A stretch of DNA of 36,019 nucleotides. Source: Dehalococcoidia bacterium (GTDB lineage: Bacteria > Chloroflexota > Dehalococcoidia > GIF9 > AB-539-J10). Shown one piece after another: positions 1-9,351 of this stretch. The DNA is taken from contig JAGGZD010000127.1 in NCBI GenBank assembly GCA_021162245.1, forward strand, positions 1 through 36,019. The letters are read 5' to 3'. The notes beneath the pieces are model-generated. The model did no database searches. It was not told where the DNA came from and worked only from the letters and a program-made list of their open reading frames with translations. Each line of letters starts with the position of its first letter. Positions within the stretch are counted from its first letter, which is position 1. The position numbers and the translations under genes are program-made.

Positions 1-155
1 ATTTTCACTCCCTCATTAAGCCTACAAACAGTGTCAAACCTCCTAAACCCACCCTGCCTTTCCTTCATTTTCTCCCGACCCACGGATTAAGGCTAACGCA
101 GATAGATTGCATGAGTAATAGCTTTGTGCTAAAGTTACACTCTAATTGGAGTGTC

Positions 156-380
156 ATGCAGAATAAAGTTACCATCAAGATACCACGGGAGCTTTATCAC
201 AAGCTGGGACAACTAATAGAAGGAACTGGTTTTTCCAGCGTCACGGAATTCGTTGTCTTTGTCATGCGAAGTTTGACCTCCGACAGCGAAATAAGGGTAA
301 ATGATAAGCTAACCGCAGAGGAAGTGCGTGCTGTGAGGGAGAGGTTAAAAATACTCAGCTATCTAAAGGAGGAAAAGTGA
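156..380 (+). CDS. Small ribbon-helix-helix (CopG/Arc-like) protein
   Basis: MQNKVTIKIPRELYHKLGQLIEGTGFSSVTEFVVFVMRSL resembles an RHH fold (beta strand, then helix-turn-helix with TGFSSVTEFV). Internal ATG at 156 preferred over 111. Confidence 0.6.
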   Translation: MQNKVTIKIPRELYHKLGQLIEGTGFSSVTEFVVFVMRSLTSDSEIRVNDKLTAEEVRAVRERLKILSYLKEEK

Positions 381-595
381 ACAAGGGAAAGGAACCCACA
401 AAGGCTGTATTGTTATCTAATGACCTCTATGAGAAGATACAGGAAAGGGTGACTAATACAGAATTTAACTCGGTAGATGAATATGTGATATTCGTCATGG
501 AGGAAGTCCTCAAGGATGAAGAGGACCAGGCCTTGAGTAAAGAGGATGAAGAGGAGATAAAGAAAAAGCTCAAGGCTTTTGGTTATTTGGAATAA
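377..595 (+). CDS. Small ribbon-helix-helix-like protein, paralog of the preceding ORF
   Basis: GTG start overlapping the upstream stop; KAVLLSNDLYEKIQERVTNTEFNSVDEYVIFVMEEVL parallels the first protein. Confidence 0.6.
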   Translation: MNKGKEPTKAVLLSNDLYEKIQERVTNTEFNSVDEYVIFVMEEVLKDEEDQALSKEDEEEIKKKLKAFGYLE

Positions 596-923
596 ATGGT
601 ATGAGATTTTCTGAATGGTCTATAGAGAATCTAGAGAACACAAAAGAGAAGAGGGAGCAATAGAGACGCTGGTGGTTACATCTTCTTCGGCTATTGTGAC
701 GGAATTTGTTATGCTTCCCATTCTCATGCCACAAGCAGCTGTAAATGAAATAGGGGCTACAACACATCATAGTGACAATCATCCAATTCTAAAGGATGGA
801 TAAGATATAAAATGAACATGCGCAAACTTAGAGATATTATTGCAATACTTGCGATCATATCTGGAGGTTGGAGCATAACAAATACATTTGTTTTTTGATA
901 CGAAATCTTAGGAGGTAATTATT

Positions 924-1724
924 GTGCCTGAGCTAAAGGATCTGGAAGATAGAACCCTGTATATAATAAGAGAGGCTTATGCTAAATTTAAGAAACCAGC
1001 AGTGCTATGGAGCACCGGCAAAGACAGCACCACCATGCTATGGCTCTGCCGTAAAGCTTTCCTGGGTAAAATTCCTTTCCCCGTGATTCATATAGACACA
1101 GGTTATAAATTCAGACAGATGTATGAGTTCAGAGATAGAATTGCTACAGAGTGGGGCTTAGATTTAGTGGTGGCTAAAAACGAAGAGGCGATGAAAGAAG
1201 GGGTGGGTCCTCAGAATGGCAAATTTGAATGCTGCACCAGATTAAAAACACAGGCACTGATGGAATGTTTAGAGAAAAATGGATTCGACGCCTTGATTCT
1301 GGCTATAAGGAGGGATGAGCATGGCATAAGAGCCAAAGAAAGATATTTCTCTCCACGAGATGAATCCTTCAAATGGAATTACAAAGACCAGCCCCTGGAG
1401 ATGTGGGACCAGTACCAGAGCGTAACCGAAGATAGAACTCACACCCGAGTTCACCCAATTCTTCATTGGAGAGAGCTGGATGTATGGGAATACTTCAAGC
1501 AGGAGAACCTCCCGGTAAATCCGATGTATTTTGCTAAAAACGGGAAAAGGTACAGAAGCCTTGGTTGTGAACCCTGCACCAACACTATAGATTCCAACGC
1601 CAGCAATATTGATGAGATAATAGAGGAGTTAAGGACCACCCGAATTGCAGAGAGATCTGGTAGGGCACAGGACAAGGAGAAAGCTTTCACCATGCAAAAA
1701 CTCCGTGCACTGGGGTACATGTAA
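924..1724 (+). CDS. cysD: Sulfate adenylyltransferase subunit 2-like (CysD family, PAPS reductase-like ATP pyrophosphatase)
   Basis: PP-loop WSTGKDSTTM, FECCTRLKTQAL, RRDEHGIRAKER, GCEPCT; followed by a CysN-like gene; GTG start with upstream aggagg. Confidence 0.85.
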   Translation: MPELKDLEDRTLYIIREAYAKFKKPAVLWSTGKDSTTMLWLCRKAFLGKIPFPVIHIDTGYKFRQMYEFRDRIATEWGLDLVVAKNEEAMKEGVGPQNGKFECCTRLKTQALMECLEKNGFDALILAIRRDEHGIRAKERYFSPRDESFKWNYKDQPLEMWDQYQSVTEDRTHTRVHPILHWRELDVWEYFKQENLPVNPMYFAKNGKRYRSLGCEPCTNTIDSNASNIDEIIEELRTTRIAERSGRAQDKEKAFTMQKLRALGYM

Positions 1725-1732
1725 GGAGAATT

Positions 1733-2947
1733 ATGAAGATAAATGTAGTTATCGTAGGACATGTCGACCATGGTAAATCCACACTCATCGGCAGGCTTCT
1801 CTATGATTCCGAGAGCATCAATGAGGGCCGTGTAGAAGAAATACAGAAACTGGCAGAGGAATACAAGCGAAGATTCGAGTTCGCCTATTTCCTCGATTCC
1901 TTTGACGATGAGCTGAAAGAGGAACGCACCATAGATACCACAGGAGTAATGTTTAAGAGCCGGAAGAACCTCTACTCCATCACCGACGTTCCTGGCCATA
2001 AGGAATTCATCAAGAATATGCTCACAGGTGCGTCCCATTCTGATGTGGCAGTTCTGGTAGTCGCGGCCAACGAGGGTATACAGGAACAAACAGGGAGGCA
2101 CGCCTTTCTGGTCCACATGCTCGGGATAAAGAAACTCTTCGTCGTGATTAACAAAATGGACATCGTCGACTATAGCAAGAAAGTTTTCCAGGACACCAGG
2201 AACAAAATGTCGCATCTACTGGCCTCTTTCGGTTATCACGATGTGCCTTTTATTCCTGGTTCGGCTATGGAAGGAGATAACATCTACAAACCATCACAAC
2301 ACATGAAATGGTATAACGGAACCACCTTGATTGACACCCTTGATAATGTGTCGGTAGAAAGAGTGGTGAAACCGCTTCGATTTGTCGTCCAGGATACCTA
2401 TTCAGTTGATTCCGAAAAGGTCGTTGTGGGCAGGGTCGAATCCGGCACTCTACATGTTGGCGACGAGGTGATTTTTCAGCCTTCGAACGTCATAGCCAAA
2501 GTGCAGAAGATAGTAGTTTACCAGCATGACCTGGCAGAGGCGAACAGGGGAGATAGCATCGGGATCGTTGTAAACAAGGAAGTGGAAAGAGGGGATGTTT
2601 GTGGATTGCCGAAATTGCCACCGATAGCTGTAACGGAGTTCCTGGGAGAGGCTGTGCTTCTTGACAAGAAGCTTCAAGAAGGAGACGAGGTAGAGTTGAG
2701 GTGTGCAACCAGATGGGTCAAGTGCAGAATACAACGCATCAGGGAAAAGATAAACTCGGAGACCGGCGAGGTCATTGAAAATAACCCTGCCGAGATAAGC
2801 GAAAATGAGGCGGCACTCATTGAATTTTCCTGCGAACCGGTGGTGGTAGAAAAGTTCTCTGAGATACCCGAGCTTGGCAGGTTTGTCCTGGTAAGAAACA
2901 AAAACATCGGAGCAGGGATAGTACTGGAAACAACCAGTCAAAAATAA
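1733..2947 (+). CDS. cysN: Sulfate adenylyltransferase subunit 1-like GTPase (CysN family, no APS kinase domain)
   Basis: GHVDHGKST, DVPGHKEFIKNMLTGA, NKMD GTPase motifs; EF-Tu-like domains; adjacent to cysD. Confidence 0.85.
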   Translation: MKINVVIVGHVDHGKSTLIGRLLYDSESINEGRVEEIQKLAEEYKRRFEFAYFLDSFDDELKEERTIDTTGVMFKSRKNLYSITDVPGHKEFIKNMLTGASHSDVAVLVVAANEGIQEQTGRHAFLVHMLGIKKLFVVINKMDIVDYSKKVFQDTRNKMSHLLASFGYHDVPFIPGSAMEGDNIYKPSQHMKWYNGTTLIDTLDNVSVERVVKPLRFVVQDTYSVDSEKVVVGRVESGTLHVGDEVIFQPSNVIAKVQKIVVYQHDLAEANRGDSIGIVVNKEVERGDVCGLPKLPPIAVTEFLGEAVLLDKKLQEGDEVELRCATRWVKCRIQRIREKINSETGEVIENNPAEISENEAALIEFSCEPVVVEKFSEIPELGRFVLVRNKNIGAGIVLETTSQK

Positions 2948-3074
2948 ACACTAAACAAGAAATATAAAATATTGAATAAATACAAATGCCTAAATCTAAA
3001 GACCGTTTCAGTTACTCGTATTTTGAATTTATTAAGAGATCAAGAGTTGGAATTTTCCTTATTGGAGGTTTGCG

Positions 3075-3851
3075 ATGTTTTTTGTACTTGGAATAGATGC
3101 AGCAACATGGACAGTAATCAGGCCAAACCTTGATAGTCTGCCTAATTTTAGAAAACTCATCCAGATTGGAAAGAGCAAGGAGATGGTGCTCACCGAAAAA
3201 CCTATCTCCCCTTCAGTCTGGTGTAGCATGTTCTGCGGGAAAATGCCGCAGGAACATGATCATCACGCCTTCGTTTCTGGAGGCAACCTGGTCAAGCGCG
3301 AGGATATAGCAGTTAAATTCATCTGGGATATACTGCAACAAAAAGGGAAAAAGGTCAGGGTTTTAAATGTCCCTTTTATAGTGCCACCATACTGCTTCAA
3401 TACCTACTTCAAGCCTATCGGCTTTGGGCTTCCTTCCAATGAGAAGGAATGGCAACAAGAACTGGAAAAAGTAACCGAATATACAAAACAATTCATATTG
3501 GAGAAACCAGACCTGCTCATCTCGGTGTATACCCTGTTGGATAGAATCCAGCACTTTCACTGGGGAGAAAGCTGTGTCCTGGAATGGTACCAGAAACTGG
3601 ACGCCAAGCTTGCCGAGTTGCTGTTTGATAACGGTTTTCTGAAAGACCAGCAGAACCAGCTTATCGTAATTTCCGACCATGGTTTCTGTTCATTCGGCGA
3701 GGCAAAAGTACAAACCCTGCCACAAAAAACAGCCGAGGGTATTCTGAAAGGAGACCACCACGAAAACGCCTTCCTGGTAACCGTAAATTTGGATTATGCA
3801 ATAAATAAACCGCAGGATGTATTTAATGCCATCAAACAGGATCTGGGATAA
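3075..3851 (+). CDS. Short alkaline phosphatase superfamily protein (type I phosphodiesterase/nucleotide pyrophosphatase-like), possibly truncated
   Basis: LGIDAATWTVIRPNLDSLPNFRKL, PISPSVWCSMFCGKMP, VISDHGF motif; 258 aa. Confidence 0.65.
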   Translation: MFFVLGIDAATWTVIRPNLDSLPNFRKLIQIGKSKEMVLTEKPISPSVWCSMFCGKMPQEHDHHAFVSGGNLVKREDIAVKFIWDILQQKGKKVRVLNVPFIVPPYCFNTYFKPIGFGLPSNEKEWQQELEKVTEYTKQFILEKPDLLISVYTLLDRIQHFHWGESCVLEWYQKLDAKLAELLFDNGFLKDQQNQLIVISDHGFCSFGEAKVQTLPQKTAEGILKGDHHENAFLVTVNLDYAINKPQDVFNAIKQDLG

Positions 3852-4177
3852 TGACAACCTTCTCAACTCAAAAGAAAGCCTTATTTTTACAGACATGCTT
3901 GCGCAAAGATTACTGCAATTTATAGATAGTCACGAAAGGTAATGCGGGGCACGCCTATACTTTTTCCAAACCCTAACCTGACATAGAAAACATAGATGAC
4001 CTGGTGCAATAGTATAGTTTGACGTACACGGTGGCACTTCCCCAAAAAATATAAAATACGAACCTGGTTCCTTGAGCCTACTGAAAATATGCGCTATCCT
4101 AGTACGGATTCGGTTTAAGAACATTGATGAAATCTAACCTTCCTTTCTTTGGTATAATCCGCGAAGTCATCGATATA

Positions 4178-5437
4178 ATGACCTCCAGGCAGAAACTGGT
4201 GCAGTTTGCCACCACGCCTCTCTACAGAAATGCCTCTTACCTGATGCTCAATACGGCGATTATGGCTCTTATGGGTTTCTTCTTCTGGATGATAGTTGCC
4301 CGGTTTTACTCCGAAGCTGAGGTAGGCTATAGCTCAGCCATAATATCAGCCCTCAATCTCCTCGCGATCATAAGCCTGGCTGGTTTAAATACATCCCTGA
4401 TCCGCTTCCTGCCCCGAAGTGATAAACCCCAGGAACTGATAAATACTTCTTATACACTGAGTAGTCTTATCAGCCTGGTGATAGCCAGTATTTTTATCGC
4501 TGGCCTGAGCCTATGGTCTCCATCTCTGGACTTCATCAAACAGAATCCTATATTTACTCTGGTTTTTATCATCTTAACCTTATTGTGGACACTATCAAGA
4601 ATGCTGGGAGCTACATTCATTGCCAGGAGGCATGCGGGCTTTGTATTATCCAAGAACACCATACAATCGACACTTAAAATACCCTTCGCCATCCTCCTTG
4701 TCTCGCTTTTTCACACATTTGGTGTAGTTGCTTCATGGGGTATCGCCAATATCATAGCCATAACTATTTCCATTTTTCTGTTTCTGCCCAGCGTCCAGAA
4801 TAATTATAAGCCAGTGCCTGCTTTTAATCTGAATTTAATTAAAGATATGTGGCGATATTCAGCGGGTAACTACTCCAGCAACCTTTTATCAGGCTCACTG
4901 AGGTTCATACTGCCACTTATGGTTGTTAACCTGCTGGGAGCCAGGCAAAACGCCTATTTCTATGTTGCATGGCTGATCGCCAACTTTCTTTTCGCTATCC
5001 CCACCGCAATCTCCCAATCCCTGTTCGCAGAGGGCTCACACTTTGAAGATAAATTACGGAAAAATGCAATGAAATCCCTTAAATTAACCTTCCTGCTGTT
5101 AGTTCCGGCAGTCGTGGTAATCATTCTGGCAGGCAAATGGTTGCTCCTTGCCTTCGGGCAAGGCTATTCCCTGAATGCCATAAGCCTGCTCTGGATTCTC
5201 AGTCTATCCAGTTTCCCACTGACAGTCAACCGTATCTATAGCAGTATACTGCGGGTTAAAGGCAGATTGAAGAAGCTTATAGCAATCTGGGCATTTATTG
5301 CTGTTTCCGTATTTCTATCCAGTTACTTGCTTATGCCAGCGTTCGGTATTATGGGAATTGGCTATGCCTGGTTCGGAGCCCATGCCGTAGCGGCCATATA
5401 CATTCTCACCTCAAGGAAACTTCTGCCACCCAAATAG
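4178..5437 (+). CDS. Polysaccharide biosynthesis flippase (Wzx/MATE-like) membrane protein
   Basis: Multiple hydrophobic segments; N-terminus RNASYLMLNTAIMALMGFFFWMIVARFYSEAEVGYSSAIISALNLLAIISLAGLNTSLIRFLP is typical of oligosaccharide flippases. Internal ATG at 4178 likely. Confidence 0.8.
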   Translation: MTSRQKLVQFATTPLYRNASYLMLNTAIMALMGFFFWMIVARFYSEAEVGYSSAIISALNLLAIISLAGLNTSLIRFLPRSDKPQELINTSYTLSSLISLVIASIFIAGLSLWSPSLDFIKQNPIFTLVFIILTLLWTLSRMLGATFIARRHAGFVLSKNTIQSTLKIPFAILLVSLFHTFGVVASWGIANIIAITISIFLFLPSVQNNYKPVPAFNLNLIKDMWRYSAGNYSSNLLSGSLRFILPLMVVNLLGARQNAYFYVAWLIANFLFAIPTAISQSLFAEGSHFEDKLRKNAMKSLKLTFLLLVPAVVVIILAGKWLLLAFGQGYSLNAISLLWILSLSSFPLTVNRIYSSILRVKGRLKKLIAIWAFIAVSVFLSSYLLMPAFGIMGIGYAWFGAHAVAAIYILTSRKLLPPK

Positions 5438-5568
5438 CTATGGCCTAATTGAGAAATATAAGTAGTATAAACCTTCAGAATCATCGTAGCAATCAGCGCA
5501 CCGGCCATGCTAGCTTGATACCCACCTAAGCAAAAACAGGTGATATTTAGTGTCCTCATTTTTATATT

Positions 5569-6978
5569 TTATATTCTGCCAGACTTTTTTAAACTCTTCA
5601 TTTTTGCCTTTACTGCCGCTTTTTCGTAATCAGTTTTTCCTTCCGCCTTAAGATGTTTAAACTGGGCTATCTTTTTTCTTGCTTCCAGCTCAAATTTATC
5701 CGCTTCGTCATTATTTACGCCATATAAATTATTTGTTTCCCCGGGGTCACCCCTTAAATCATATACTTCTTCGCCTAATAGACATCCATCATTAAGGCTC
5801 TCGGTGCAAATATATTTCCAACCAGGTATACGATAGGAAATCCTTCTTTGTCTCAACCTATCATTGACAACTGTACTAATAACTCCTTCTTCACCTATTG
5901 CTTGACCAGAGCATATGGAAGGCCACAAGCTTTTCCCCAAAAATGTCCCTGGTTTTTTTATTCCAACCATCTCCAGTATGGTTGGTGATAAATCAATAAG
6001 ACCCGCCTGCCCTTTTACCATTATCCCCATATTAATACCAGGTCCCGTTACAATCAATGGTACTCTTAGGAGGTTATCATAAACGGTTTTATGCCCAAAA
6101 ACGCCATGCTCACCAAACTCATCTCCATGGTCAGCTGTAATAATCACTATTGTATTTTCCAAACGCTTCCCCATCCTCTCAAGAAGAACGCCAATCTGCT
6201 CATCGGCATAGTTTATATCCGCATCGTACAGGTCAATAATTGTTTTTATATCATCCGCCGACAGCTTACCAGGACTTTTTTGCCTCTTTTCACCTAGAGA
6301 TGTCATCAGTTTTTGTTTGACCGGTTTATCTGAAAACCGGCGCAGATATTTTTTAGTTGGCAAGTAGGGTTCATGCACATCCATATAATGAAGCCATAGG
6401 AAAAAATTACCCGAATTAGAGCCAAGCCACTGCAATGATTTATCGGTTATTTCTTCAGCGCTGACAATCGGCCGGGGCAATGCACGAGAAAGCAATGGCT
6501 GCATTATTAAGCTTGCAATATGTACTATCCTAGCCATTGACCTGCCAAGCAAATGTGCCTTGCGTCTTATCCACATCCTTACCCGCCAGCGATTGAGCCT
6601 CTGAAAACTATCATCGAATGCATCAAATCCTTTCTGATATCCATAGAAATGTGAAAGGAGTGGGTTGCAATGAAAAGCGGCTGTGTGGTAACCAGCTTCT
6701 TTAAATATCTCAGCTATAGTGATATTGTTCTCCAGGATAGTTTTACCTCCAAATTTTTCAATTGGAGGCAGAGCTGACGCCATAATGGCAGGGAATGACG
6801 AGGCAGTAAAACCTCCATTAGATATCGCTTCCATGAATTGCACCCCTCTGCTGGCAAGTGCATCAATATTGGGACTGGTATTTCTATTATAACCGTAGCA
6901 CCCCAGGTGGTCACGGCGAAGGGCATCTATGGTGATAAGAAGTATATTTGGAGCATCTGCCTTTGTGGTATATTTCAT
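5569..6978 (-). CDS. Sulfatase-fold (PF00884-type, AP superfamily) protein, copy 1
   Basis: PNILLITIDALRRDHLGCYGYNRNTSPNIDALASRGVQF, ADHGDEFGEHG, GHKTVYDNLLRVPLIV. ATG at 6978 overlaps the upstream AP-remnant stop as ATGA. Confidence 0.85.
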   Translation of the reverse strand: MKYTTKADAPNILLITIDALRRDHLGCYGYNRNTSPNIDALASRGVQFMEAISNGGFTASSFPAIMASALPPIEKFGGKTILENNITIAEIFKEAGYHTAAFHCNPLLSHFYGYQKGFDAFDDSFQRLNRWRVRMWIRRKAHLLGRSMARIVHIASLIMQPLLSRALPRPIVSAEEITDKSLQWLGSNSGNFFLWLHYMDVHEPYLPTKKYLRRFSDKPVKQKLMTSLGEKRQKSPGKLSADDIKTIIDLYDADINYADEQIGVLLERMGKRLENTIVIITADHGDEFGEHGVFGHKTVYDNLLRVPLIVTGPGINMGIMVKGQAGLIDLSPTILEMVGIKKPGTFLGKSLWPSICSGQAIGEEGVISTVVNDRLRQRRISYRIPGWKYICTESLNDGCLLGEEVYDLRGDPGETNNLYGVNNDEADKFELEARKKIAQFKHLKAEGKTDYEKAAVKAKMKSLKKSGRI

Positions 6979-7920
6979 ATTAATCCTTTTTCCTTGAACT
7001 TCATAATCCAATTCTGAATTTTATCTTTCTGTCTCGTATCTGACTTTTTTACCACTACTTTACCTGACTTGGAATCGGTTTTAAATATTTCGGTAAGTAC
7101 CCTGCCATCTATATCATCAGGGACTGGCAAGCCAAACATGTGTAGAACGGCTGGAATAATATCATATATACTCAAATTTACCAGCTTCTCACCGCTCTCC
7201 TTTATACGTGGTCCACTGACCATGAAAATACCCTGCCTGGCATGCCAGAGTACGATGGTTCAGTCCACCCAGAATCCTGATTTCCATATGTCACGGGAGT
7301 GCATCTATCAATAAGGAAAGCAATATCATGTCCCTAGTTAGCATAAACCTCATGATATATCTCATCTCCCGTGAACACTGTAATATCAAGGCTTTTACCT
7401 GTTTCATGGTTAGTTATATTCCTTAGCCTATGCACAATATCGTTCACAAGTTTTTCATATTCTTCTCCATGTTCAACTACGCCTTTCGGCTCCCTGCCTT
7501 TCAAATTTATACGTATCATATTTGTGCCTCCCTCCGGGGTAGGCTCTAGCTCTAGCCCTGGCCCAGTCAATGTTGCGATAAATTTCAGCCACTCTGTAGC
7601 CTGATTTCTCACGGCTGGGTAGCTTTATCAAGAGTCGTTCGGGGAGCATCTTTGCTATGAAACAGGTTACTCTGGCACTATGAACCGATAGCAGAAAATC
7701 CCTTATACGCCATAACCAAGGAGGCTCTCCATTATTACCTGCTGGCTGAGAGAAGACCAGTAACCCCTCTTTTTCCAACCATCTACTAACCACAAAACTT
7801 CTACGGCAGGTAGCGAAACCGTGATCAGAAACAATCAGCATATTCGTTTCTCTTGGAAGTTCCTTGATTAACTTATCTATGGCAGCATCGATTTCCTTAT
7901 AGCAACCTTTAGTTAAGCTA
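6975..7920 (-). pseudogene. 5'-truncated, frameshifted AP-family phosphodiesterase remnant (paralog of 9348..10973)
   Basis: Three ORF pieces in different frames (7473..7841, 7334..7612, 6975..7223) match consecutive segments of the intact AP protein, e.g. SDHGFATCRRSFVVSRWLEKEGLL vs SDHGFQTCHRDFVVNRWLEKQGLL and HMFGLPVPDDIDGRVLTEI vs HMFGLPVPDDMDGRVLTEI. Confidence 0.85.
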
Positions 7921-7941
7921 TGATATTCCCGTCTTTATACC

Positions 7942-9351
7942 TCATATCCTGTCAGACTTTTTTAAACTCCTCATTTTTGCCTTTACTGTCGCTTTTTCGT
8001 AATCAGTTTTTCCTTCCGCCTTAAGATGTTTAAATTGAGCTATCTTTTTTCTTGCTTCCAGTTCAAATCTATTCGCTCCCTCATTCCCTACACCGTGCAA
8101 ATTATTTGTTTCCCCTGGGTCACTCCTTAGATCATATACTTCTTCGCCTAATAGACATCCATCATTAAGGCTCTCGGTGCAAATATATTTCCAACCAGGT
8201 ATACGATAGGCTATATTTCTCTGTCGCAATCCCAATGAGCATATATATGTACTTATAGTCCCTACTTCTCCATTATCTTGATCCTCTATTGTTGGCAACA
8301 AACTTTCTCCCTTAAAACTTCGAGGATTTTCAATTCCCAAAAGGTCAGTCACTGTCGGCGCCAAATCAATGAGGCTAACCTGATTTTCAACCACCACATC
8401 GCTTTCTACACCAGGTCCTGCTATTATCAATGGGACATGGAGTAATTCATCATATACAGTGTTATGTCCAAACCTTCCATGTTCCCCAAATTCATCACCA
8501 TGGTCAGCGGTGACAATTACAATAGTGTTATCCAGGCGATTTCCCAATTTACTCAGCAGTGAGCCTATAACTTCATCAGTATATTTTATTTCAGCATCAT
8601 ATAGGTCAACTAGAATTTTCTTTTCTGTAATAGATATTTCCTCGGGTTTGTGTAACATCTTACGCCATAGAATATTCATTTGACGGCGGCTGACCGATTT
8701 GTGGTAGAACTGGCTAAGGTATTTAGCTGTTGGCATATAAGGGTGATGTACATCCATATAATGAAGCCACAAAAAACAACTACCACCATGGCTCTTATGC
8801 CAAGACAGAGCTTTATCAGTTATTTCTTCAGCGCTAATAATGGGGCGACTGAGCACGCGTGAAAAGACAGGTTTCAATAGGATGCTTGCCCTATCCGCTA
8901 CCTTGGCCACAAAACCACCCGCAGATTTTGCCTTGTTTCTTACCCATAACCGTAATCCTTTGGGAGTGGATTGCCACAAGCTATCATCAAATAGGTCAAA
9001 CCCACGATTATAATTAAGGAAGTGAGATAAATTAGGATTAGAATGAAAAGCAGCAGTATGATAGCTATACTTTTTAAATATCTGAGCCAACGTGACACTC
9101 CGACGGAGTATCGCTTTCCCCCCATTCAACTCTATCGGCGGCAACGCCGATGCTATAATAGAAGGAAAAGCTTGCGGCGTTTGCCCACCATTCGATATCG
9201 CCTGCATAAATTTTACCCCTCTGGTAGCAAGGGCATCTATATTAGGACTGGTATTCCTATGATAACCATAGCAGCCCAGGTGGTCATATCGCAGGCTGTC
9301 TATGGTTATCAGGATTACATTTGGTGCGTCTAATTTTACATTGTTCGTCAT
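7942..9351 (-). CDS. Sulfatase-fold (PF00884-type, AP superfamily) protein, copy 2
   Basis: PNVILITIDSLRYDHLGCYGYHRNTSPNIDALATRGVKF, ADHGDEFGEHG; paralog of 5569..6978. Confidence 0.85.
   Translation of the reverse strand: MTNNVKLDAPNVILITIDSLRYDHLGCYGYHRNTSPNIDALATRGVKFMQAISNGGQTPQAFPSIIASALPPIELNGGKAILRRSVTLAQIFKKYSYHTAAFHSNPNLSHFLNYNRGFDLFDDSLWQSTPKGLRLWVRNKAKSAGGFVAKVADRASILLKPVFSRVLSRPIISAEEITDKALSWHKSHGGSCFLWLHYMDVHHPYMPTAKYLSQFYHKSVSRRQMNILWRKMLHKPEEISITEKKILVDLYDAEIKYTDEVIGSLLSKLGNRLDNTIVIVTADHGDEFGEHGRFGHNTVYDELLHVPLIIAGPGVESDVVVENQVSLIDLAPTVTDLLGIENPRSFKGESLLPTIEDQDNGEVGTISTYICSLGLRQRNIAYRIPGWKYICTESLNDGCLLGEEVYDLRSDPGETNNLHGVGNEGANRFELEARKKIAQFKHLKAEGKTDYEKATVKAKMRSLKKSDRI

Noticed and set aside
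615-803. 62-aa ORF between the RHH pair and cysD
   Set aside because: No recognisable family and no clear RBS; treated as possible remnant only.
1463-2215. 250-aa minus-strand ORF antisense to cysD/cysN
   Set aside because: No recognisable motifs; fully antisense to clearly conserved coding sequence.
2450-2941. 163-aa minus-strand ORF antisense to cysN
   Set aside because: Shadow ORF of a conserved gene; no family resemblance.
3363-3680. 105-aa minus-strand ORF antisense to the short AP gene
   Set aside because: Shadow ORF without recognisable features.
3852-4177. Possible RNA gene or small CDS between the AP gene and the flippase
   Set aside because: No tRNA-like cloverleaf or convincing ORF seen beyond the possible frameshifted AP tail.
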